Positions 39,126 through 48,800 of a DNA stretch of 64,000 bases are shown one piece after another. The position numbers and the translations under genes are program-made. Position 1 is the stretch's first letter; every line of letters starts with the position of its first letter. Source of the stretch: Balanoglossus misakiensis (taxonomy: Eukaryota > Hemichordata); contig CM082577.2 of NCBI GenBank assembly GCA_040954595.2, positions 8,370,001 to 8,434,000 of the forward strand. Reading direction: 5' to 3'. The notes under the pieces are model-generated. The model saw nothing but the letters and a program-made list of their open reading frames with translations, was not told the DNA's origin and made no database searches.

Positions 39126-39799
39126 TGCACAGCGATTGCTCTTAACACGTCTGAATGAGGTGTGAATGTTTTGTTTACACTCCAAGGGACGCGATGCTTA
39201 ATTTTCGCGGGGTTTCAGCGCGATCAGAAGTACCGCGAATGATCACAGACAATATCCCACCTTGGTGTTCTTGGTTGCAACTTCAAAAGACGAATTGTGT
39301 TGAAGTTGATCGGGAAGGAACCTCAGTTTTCGTTTCCAGTAATTTCCTGATCAGAGACGACGACGCGACATCGATAAGGACCAGGCTCAGGGCGCGACCG
39401 CGCGGGATCGGAGCGACGTAAATCTCAAGACTTCTTCCAGTCGTGTAGCTCTCCTTGGTCACTGTTGACAAATCGACTCCTACTGCAATTCAGATCAGTG
39501 ATTTCTGTCTGCTTACCGCCTCACAAATTGACGATCTTTTCTCATCGCGGAATACCAAAACGTTCAATGCGGAAGCGCAGTTGTTTTCCTAGTCACAATC
39601 AGCTGACACATCACGTGAGTAAAATGACCGGAAATACAATTAGTTTATTATTTCTTGTCTCTTCTACCTTCCAAAGCAATGGTGTAATAAGAAACCTGAT
39701 TGGGTGTAATGTACACTATCTACCAGAGTAGGCCAATCAAAAACATTGTCTTGCTGTAACCTTGGGTGTCTGCCAATGTTTTCCTTTTCAAAAACCAAA
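39126..39799. promoter_or_regulatory. Divergent FLCN / CP110 promoter region
   Basis: The start codons of FLCN (minus) and CP110 (plus) are 674 bp apart, head to head. The interval is visibly CpG-rich (clusters near 39185-39240 and 39355-39420), unlike the AT-rich CpG-poor introns beside it. On the minus strand a good donor (GGCG then GTAAGC, exon edge 39517) and an acceptor (TCATTCAG, exon edge 39150) would define a noncoding FLCN 5' exon and a 366-bp intron. The bidirectional role is inferred from layout, not shown. Confidence 0.65.
39611..39618. promoter_or_regulatory. TCACGTGA E-box (TFEB/TFE3/MITF-type)
   Basis: Palindromic TCACGTGA about 95 bp upstream of the predicted FLCN 5' exon donor and 182 bp upstream of the CP110 ATG. 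It matches the core bound by MiT/TFE factors. The same 8-mer also occurs at 3261 and 4791, where no gene is recognised, so the match alone is weak. Confidence 0.4.
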
Positions 39800-39841
39800 A
39801 TGGCGCAGCCAGAGGAAAGTACTTCGACAAAACATCAGCAG
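39800..39841 (+). CDS. CCP110: CP110 coding exon 1 (preferred start)
   Basis: Encodes MAQPEESTSTKHQQ from an ATG in good context (AAAATGG). The ATG sits inside a YY1-like AAAATGGCG motif, as is common at metazoan housekeeping starts. The donor is GTGTGT, phase 0. It is not conserved enough to confirm, and a second candidate first exon lies at 40345. Confidence 0.6.
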
Positions 39842-42800
39842 GTGTGTGTGCGTGTTACTTGTTTTTAATAACACGTTCGGAAGTGCGACATTGGGTTTTA
39901 GGAACAATTTCTAACTGTTCTGCCTGCAGTGATTTTTAATAGACCCATAAGAAGGGCTTTAGTCCACCTCTGACTTACTTCGGCCAACGATCAAACGTGA
40001 CGTCAGAGGTTAATACTGGGTCACTGTCTGTATTTTCTTCAAATTAAAGATGAAGCAAACTGTGATTTTGACCTGTTTTACCGAAATGGCCGAGCGAGTA
40101 GCATATGTTAATAGAAATCAGTATTCAAAACTGGGCAAGAGCTGTCATCCTAAAAGGGGGACTTTGTTTCAACTTGTCAAGGATCATGGGCGATCATGTC
40201 TTGTCATGTCCCAGGAATAACGTACAACGCGTACACAGTCACTGCAATTCAGTGTACTGGTTTGTGCAGTCAAATCGCCGTTCAACACGCGTGCTTACCA
40301 CATAATCAAGCACTGCCGCAAATTTTCAAGATCACGAGATCGCCATGGCGGATTCACCCGAGCAACTTGTCACGGAATTCCATTACCATTGTACTCTGTT
40401 GGTGAGAAGTTGTTTGTTGGAAGTTTTCCTAGTTTTTGTTATGATGTCCTGTCATCGTTCACCACACAGAACGTGAACGTTATTACTACATGTGACACTT
40501 CTGGGTTTAGTGGACATGTGTATCAAACAGATTGTCTATTTTGATGAGAACTTTCCACAGTATATAATTATAAATCATTGTCGATGATTAAGTTTTGATG
40601 AGTAATCCATATGTCCACATGCTAGATCCCCTACGCCCAAGGTGGGTAAGTGTAGTTAGGCAGCAATCAGATGTATAATGAACAGCAGCTCTGTAGGCAA
40701 CATGTCAGGTCTTCAGCCATTGCTGAATCTGCAGGCTATGGTACATTTCCCAGTTACTGTCGTCTTAGCTCTGCGTACAGGTCTGTGCAGTGTATGTGTT
40801 CCTGGCTTTACACGTGTAACGCCGGGAACACACAGACCTGTACGCAGAGCTACTGTCATCTGTGTCGTTATTTCATAACAACTCTCTATTGTCTCACTAC
40901 TTCTTTAATCAAGGAATCATACTGTTGTTTTTCTGTTTTTCTCCAGACGTCTGCAATGTCAATGATGGGAGATATCACAGATTTCTTTGAGACTCAGATG
41001 CAAGCGTTGTGTACGTTGAGTGAGAGCATGATAACGATGGATAGGTTTGGTACAGACTTTGTATCAATGATCAAGATGGATGGAAAACCCATTCCACCAC
41101 CACTGGTGAGTTTTCAAATCACAAACACTTCAAGCCAGCAGTGTTTTGCTGAGATTTGTGAATATAAGTAAATTGACTGGGGAAGTATTTTAGTAACAGA
41201 TGTTATCTTGATACAGATGGATTGGTCATGTCAGAAAGGTTAATGACCGGGGAACCCTGGTAGCATTTTACCACCTTTCCATCTGTACCAAAAAGCACCC
41301 TAACCACATTTTGTAGAAGGTTGGGATGAACTTTTCATGTGGAGTAAATATCAACAAAACAACATCCCAAAAGGTACCATTTGTGAAGTAAGCAGCTAGT
41401 ATTGAAAATAGAAATGAGGTCTAGAAATTGAACACAATAGTACAATGGCCCAAAGTATAAATGCACATGTATGTGATGTCCTGTTGAATTCATTAGATGG
41501 TTGTATGTTCACTGAGTGTTTTGAAATTACTTCAGTGTGTCATGACACATGCTTTCCAAGGTCAAACGCTTTGTTATTCATTCTTTGAGCTTGTCTTACA
41601 AGCCTATAAGAATAGCCTGGACATGTTCTGGCATGTAGGGTGAGCTCAAAGCAATGTCATCAGATCGGTAACACTTGGAAAACGAGCAAATTGGGGTTTC
41701 AAGAACATTTCAGTTAAAGTTCCCTACAAAAATGGCCAATACTGAATCAAATATAATGGCTCTAAAATGACAATTTCTTTCTGAGAGTACAACAGTTGAT
41801 TCATCGTACGACAGGTAGTTATGGTCCACAATGGGGGTGTGGTCACTGTGTAGGAGGGGAAGCATGTTTGTCACTTTCTAATTGTAGACATGAACAATTT
41901 CTCAGACACCATGGAAATGAATCACATTCAGTACTACATTGTCTTCACCATGTGTAGTTTTCAACAACTCTTCTAATGTTTTTGTCAGTTGTCATTGTTT
42001 CAGGAAAGCAAGCAGTAATAATTTGAAACTTCAATTTGCAACAACCAGAAATGTTCCAATCATTTTGTCGTAACTTGGAACTCTACTCAACCTCATCACT
42101 TACTTTTGAATGTACATTCAATGGTAGTTTAAGCTGTTTTTACTTGTATGTAAAATCCGGGCTGGATGTCTTTCTTTTGTTAGATGACACCAGAAAGACT
42201 TGAAGAGATGCAGAGATATAAGCAGCAAGCCATAGAACTTGAAGCCAAGTTAAATTTGCACAGGAAGAAAAAACTGCTCTCCAGAGTACAAGCAATCGTT
42301 GATGGTATTGATGTAAGTACTGTATTTACAATATTGCCAGTTCTGTTTGTCTGGTCTGTAATCACCACCAAATGCCAATATACATGTACACTGCACAAAT
42401 GATCCAGAGCGTGTCTACCCAAGAACTTGTCATAGATAGAGAGTTCCAGTGTGCCCTCTAAGCCCATATGACGCACCACTGACTCAACAAACTCACTGGT
42501 GACTCAAGAAAATTTTCCGCACTACATGTAAAGGCTGACTCACAGAATTTTTTTGAAATCCTCAAATTGACTCAAAGTTTTAAAAAAATCATGTTTGTTA
42601 GAGGGCACACTGAGAGAGTCACTTGAACATCCTTCAGATCATGTTCTAATATAAGGAATCAGTGTTCTGAGTCATGTGCAATGAAAAGCCTGTTTTCTTC
42701 ACTTCAGGAACGAAGGACTCCAACACCCAGAGACATCAGTACACCAGATTGTAGTCCTGTTGTGCCTGATGACTCACTGCAGAATCAAGACAGTGGAATG

Positions 42801-45800
42801 GGATCTTCCTATACTCAGCCCACCTCGGAGTCAAGAGAGAAGGTTTCATCCACACCGATTGAAAGACTTGGCGACACGAAGGAGGATTTCGAAACTAACA
42901 ATGATGACAGTGGCAATGTATCTGGACAAACCATACTCCACCTCGATGCCACGGCGACGGATGACCTGGTTGTCGTGGGATACAGATCAACCAGTAGCAG
43001 CAGTGACATCAGCGAACTGAACAGAACTGTCATCGCTGCCAACGAAAGCGATGACAGTCTGCCCAACTCGTCCGGATCCAGTCAGACTGTAACCGAGAAA
43101 GCAGAGAGCCAGGACTCTCAGTCGCGGAAATCGGTCTCATCCGACAATGAAGGTACGATTTCGCCGAGGAGTTCTGTAACGGAAGAAAAACACGAATCTG
43201 AGGCAAACAGAGAAGATTCCGGTTCAGAGATCTTCTCTGAAGACAATGCAGAAGACAACAGAGAAGACGCGCATCACGACTTTCCACCAGTCAGCGACAC
43301 TGAATCTGCGCTCTCTCTGATCGGCGATTACAAACCGCTTCCAACTCCAGCGTCTCTGCAAAACCCTGATCCATCGGCCGTCAGTCGACCGGACTCCGTG
43401 CCGTCGCTACCAGACAGCAGTCCCATCGCCACGGCAACAGTGTCGTCGACCGACGAAGCCAGCGACGCCGAACAGTGGATGTCCACAGGAGAGGCGGAGA
43501 CGCACGACGAAGACCCCAAGCAACTGATCAGCACGGGCAGCAGCGATCTGATGACGTACGGATCGGCGGCCCACTCGTGCTCGCTGCCCATCAGCTGCGT
43601 CACCGACAGCGTGGACACGCTCAGGGACATCAAGGAATCAATGGACGCCATGAACGACGACGTCCTGTCGGCCGTCAGCGAAGAAGACGCGCCGAACGTC
43701 CGCGGCGCACCAGTGGGCCAGGAGAGGGGGGACGAACAATGGAAGTCCACGGTGCCCGGTTCCACGAGCATCGGCAACGACACAGTGGCTGGCTCTTCAA
43801 GTACCGGTGATGATGTGTCACCTCTTCAGACGGTTCGTCGTAGAGGTTCATACACGCTGGACGAGCCGTCCCCGGCCTTGCTCAGGGCGCAGTCCGACAG
43901 AGAGGATTCCTACGAGAAGGAAAAATTGAATGTCTCCGGGAAGAGCGCAACAGCAAGGAGAAGTTTAGAATTTACCCATGAAGGGGAGAACCGAGAAGAC
44001 AATACAACAGCAAAGGCGGAAGTGACAAAAGAAACAGAGAAGCAGAATCGGGGAAAGGTTTTGAAAAAGTCTGAAGAACTTACAGAAAAACAAAAACCTG
44101 CATCCAGAGATGCATCGTCGTCGTCTCAGAGAGACACCAGCAGAAACGTTGCGTCGGATCACCTTCTGGAGCTGCGACAACAGCAGATGGACTACTTCGA
44201 ACAACTGCGCATGCAGCTGCACGAACAGCAACAGCAGCAGCTGCAGGAAGTGTTGCTGCAGCAGCAGCGGGAACAGATGGTGCTGCAGAGGGAGTTTGAG
44301 GAACAAGAGAAGAGGTTCGAGGAAGAACAGAGGATGTTGATGGAACAGCTGGCCAGGAGGTACGAGAAGACGGAGAACGATCAGTGGTTGGATAAACTGA
44401 ATCAACTGAGGAGTCTTGAAGGAAGAGGTAGGTAGTCTTGCTGTTATGTCAAGTCTGATGTGAGATTGGTAGTTTGGAAATGTGCATATGTGAAATGTGG
44501 ATTTGTAGTTTGGTATATTTTCCGCCATGAATATGGAAAGCGTATACGTGTATATGTTTTCCTTGATTTAAGTGTGGCTTTGAACTTTTCACATTTTGGG
44601 GATATCACTATGTGATGTCATGTGTTTTCATTGGCTGTTAGTGGCTACTGTAGAGTGTGTCCCTGGCTTTTGAACAAGCCAGGTAAAAATATCCTGTGAC
44701 CTTTGGGTTAATCTGAACATATTGTGTTTTTGTGTGGTCGCAGGATGCTGAAATAGTCACATGGGGGGCGAGTCACAAACCCCAAAGCGCATGAGGACAT
44801 CATAATATTAGTGTGTCCTTGTTCATCCGTACATACATGGCCGTGTTTGTTAGTGTTTTCCAGGCATGCATGCGGCTGTTGAATGGAGCTTCACGCCTGA
44901 CTGGTACACTGTATTGACATAGAGGACACACGGTATCAGTTGTGTCCTTAGGTGGCACGCTGGCCGTGAATACGATCAGAAACTGTTGCTTTTATCCCGT
45001 AAAGTTTAGCCGAAGCCACTTGAAAGTGTGCTGAAGCTCTACGGCGGCCATTATGCTGCCATCCAGCTGTGAACTCTTTGTATTGACACTTGCTGTGGTC
45101 TCGATTTCGCGGGTTTGCAAATCACAAATAAATTGTTTGCAGTGACATTCAAAACCACACGGTGTGTAATTAGATATTGTTGGGCATTTCCATCTAACAA
45201 CAAATAATACCAGAAAATCGCTACAGTGCCACCCGAGAGCACATTGTGTGTGTCAGTGGCTACCAACCCTCCCCCCCACCCCCACCAAAACAGTGATAGC
45301 GTATCATGGGGAGGGATGAACTGGTGAACTGTGACAACATGGAACTGCTAGGGGTAGTGTTGAGAAACTAAAAAAGAAAAAGAAACCTGTAGTGTATTGT
45401 GTAGACATTGCTGGTTTTGCCATAAATTCTGTCTGCTCCAACCATAAGAATTTTGCATCAATTTTTTCCATAAGCACAATGATCAATGTACGTGTCACTG
45501 ATGTCAAAGCTTTATCATAACAATGTGAGAAAACTTTTCATATTATTTGATGTATGCTTGACTTCAACAAAGTATGTGCAGGTGTGGACTATAGCAACTT
45601 TTGAACAAATTCTGAACTTGTAAAACTCAGCAAATCATACTGACAGCAGTGAATTGGTATACATTTGAAAATGATTTGATTTGGTTTGATTTCAGGTGAC
45701 TCTGATAGTGAGAGTAACTCCTCGAAGCGTTCCAACTCGGACAGCCTCAGGGACAGTCCATTGAGCAGACTGGAGAAATCGCCAGCTCTGCCACCAGCCA

Positions 45801-48800
45801 GCTACAGACCACATACTGCAGACCCTGCCTTCATGAAATACCCATTCTACCTGGAAGGACAGATACGCCATGATATGTCAGCTGATACGTCTCGCAGTCC
45901 AAGTAGCATGACTAGTTCGCCACAGTTGAGTGTATCCACACCTTTGATGTCCAGCAGTCCCAGGACCAAGGCACTCGTTCGAAAGGTACAGTTACAAATC
46001 TAACCAACGATATCTGGATGGGAAGTAGCTGTTATTCCTAGTTGCAAAACTTGAAACCTTGTAGAACTTGTGCACTGATTCTTTTGACTATCGGGCCTAT
46101 CCATACATATTTTAAAATTCTGTAAAAATTTTACAATTATATTTGTGAAATTCTGAGAGCTTATTCACTACAATTACGTGATACCATTGAAAAACTTAGA
46201 GCAGCCAATCACAAGTCAGCGTGTGTGTGACCCTTGACCCTATTCTTTCTTGTGTGACTCTTGACCCTATGCTTTATCCCCAAAGTTTCAAACAAGAATC
46301 ATTTTGCTCTTTGACAAGAAACACGTCCAGAAATGATACTTTCCTTATGAGAAATCCCCACTTACTCCCAGTAATACGCGGCCAGTGTTTTTGAGATTAA
46401 ATTTCCTGAATTGCTTGAAGCCTGTTGTCACCTGAACTGATATGGTTTGCACACAGCAGGCATGCATAGCTAAACTGTCTACATGTTACCAGTACAAAGC
46501 TAATGTACATTTTTTGTCAGTTAAGCTTGGTTTACAATCCTATACAGGGTTGAGCTGCATGGAAACGTCGGGTATCATGTTTGCCCCTGCGTGTGAGTGG
46601 ACAGATCACATTTCAAAGCTCAGCCAGTCCTGTCAGTTAAAATACCATTAACTTTTGACTCTTGTATCTCTACTTTTGTTCTGTGTATCACATGCAGTTT
46701 CTCGTTCGGACTCCGCGATGAGATGTAATTGTTTACCGTAATAGATTAGTGAACGCAGCTTATATGATTTGATGTCTGGACTTGAAATCAGATGTCAACC
46801 CAAAAACTGAGTGATTAAAGGACCGAAACTACAGACGGTTTTTCCTCAGACTCATGAAAAAACTGGATATGAAACATGGAAAAATATATTTGATTTTTCA
46901 AGTGCTGATCTTTTGTATTGACCGTTTTTTTTCTGCTATAGAACTCAAATATATTTATTATTTTCTAATATCTGGTTGATATCAGAGTTTAATCGTCGTT
47001 TATTTTCCTAAGTCTTATGAGAAGGAAATATTCTTCATGGCAATAACTTGGTACATTCATTTCATAGGTGGCCTCCAGGGACATGAAACACAAATTTGAA
47101 ATGGTGTCTGCTGCTGTCAAAGGCTATCTGACAAGACGACTGTTGAGAACTGAGAAGGTCCAAGCCATTACAAAAACAATCAAGGTGTGTGTTGTTACGT
47201 GGCATTCCAGCTTTGAAAATTATTTTCAGCCTTCAACCGGTATTTGAGCTTACAAATATGTCCGCATTGTGTGAAATAAGGACAAATCTGATACTGATGT
47301 ATTGATAGAATGCTTTGAGTTAGATGGGGTCGAATAAATTCAATTACTGAAGATTGAATATTTGACACATCCACTGTTATCCATGGTCTGTGCATGGCTA
47401 TAAAAATTAATCAGGACAGCATACCAGTCTGTCAGTTTTACAGTGCATGATTTGATATGGAAAATATTGATCATAGGGCTTCCCTTGCTTCTGCCCACAT
47501 CTTTAGAATGTTTGCAGAGAATGCAAACCACTTTGTGTAGGTTATCAGTCCTTGACGTTCTTTCTAGAACATGTTGTGTGGAGACTCTAATAAACACTTA
47601 CTTTGGTGTCTGTAGGATACGTACAGTTTTGTGTACAGATTCCAAGAGGAGACACCGGTGAAGAGGGGAAACCTGTCCATGCAGGATACTAAGTTAGCAG
47701 AGAGGGTTATTGCCCAGGTGAGAAACATCTCAATATGCAAATCTGTCACTGCGTTGGTGTCAAAGGTCAAATTGACATTTTTGAGTGTAGTGGAATTTCT
47801 TCTGTATACTTCTACAATGTATGAGATTAGTAATGCAGGTTTTATCTTGGAATAGGAGGTATGCATAACTGATAATTGTCACAGGTATTAGCTTTGTATG
47901 ATCGATCAAATGTTGACATTAATCCCCCACTTCTATTCATTTGTGATCCCTTCCACTTGCCATGTATGTCAATGTTTTGGTACAGAGTGTAAAACACCCT
48001 GAAATGCTCTATTTCAGTTGCGTTCTGCCCTGCTGGACATGCACGAGATAGTCTTTGAGATTCCGGTCTATGAGAGGATGGCAATCATTAATCATGACAG
48101 ACTACTGGAGGACGAGAGGAGACTTCTGAAAAAACAGGTGAGAAAGTCAACAGCATACAACGTGAATCTGGTCACATTTTGCTGGCTTGCAGACTCATTT
48201 TCTGTACATCCCAATGTTTAAAACAATATAACTCATTTGTATATGTGTGTATGTATCTTTACAGAAACAAGACCCCAGCAAGAAACTAGTGTCAGACGCA
48301 ACAAAAAAAGTGATGGAAAGACGCAAACAAGTCAAGTAAGTCGCTCTCATGCAAGAATCACTTAGTGGAATGCATAATTTATGTAGCATGATGAAAACTA
48401 CCATATTATAAAGTGGTATGCAAACCTCACATATAGAGCCCGGGCCTGTTTGTGTAGAGCGCCCTCTCCAGGCCAGTTTTAGTTATTCTGACCAAGGTCA
48501 AATTGCAGGTCACACACGGTTCTTTCATCGAGTAGTATACAAAATCTTTTCCAGTTCCCGTAGACAATTTTTCAATTATACAGATAAGAGGTGCATCAGT
48601 TTGCGGTCACAACATGATACTGACGTATTTGGTCTCCTAAAATGAAAATCACCGAAAATTTTCGTTACACCATCAATAGATTTAGTCTTTTCCACGTCTA
48701 GCAGACAGTCTCCAAGGTCTGTATTTTCTTTCATTGCAATAAATCAAGCGTGAAATGCAACAGTCAAGTAGGTCTCGGATAATCCTCAATTGATACACAG

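Larger units (their letters stand above)
39842..40946 (+). other. CCP110: CP110 intron 1
   Basis: Holds the alternative first exon (40345-40401), a CRE-like TGACGTCA at 39998-40005 and the 87-bp inverted repeat with flanking direct repeats at 40766-40852. The first about 500 bp remain CpG-rich, as in the promoter. Confidence 0.65.

Noticed and set aside
43328-43783. 151-codon minus-strand ORF
   Set aside because: Antisense shadow within CP110 exon 4.
43965-44528. 187-codon minus-strand ORF rich in Leu, Phe and His
   Set aside because: It is the antisense of the Gln/Glu-rich coiled coil of CP110 exon 4; CAG and GAG codons read as Leu-rich antisense.
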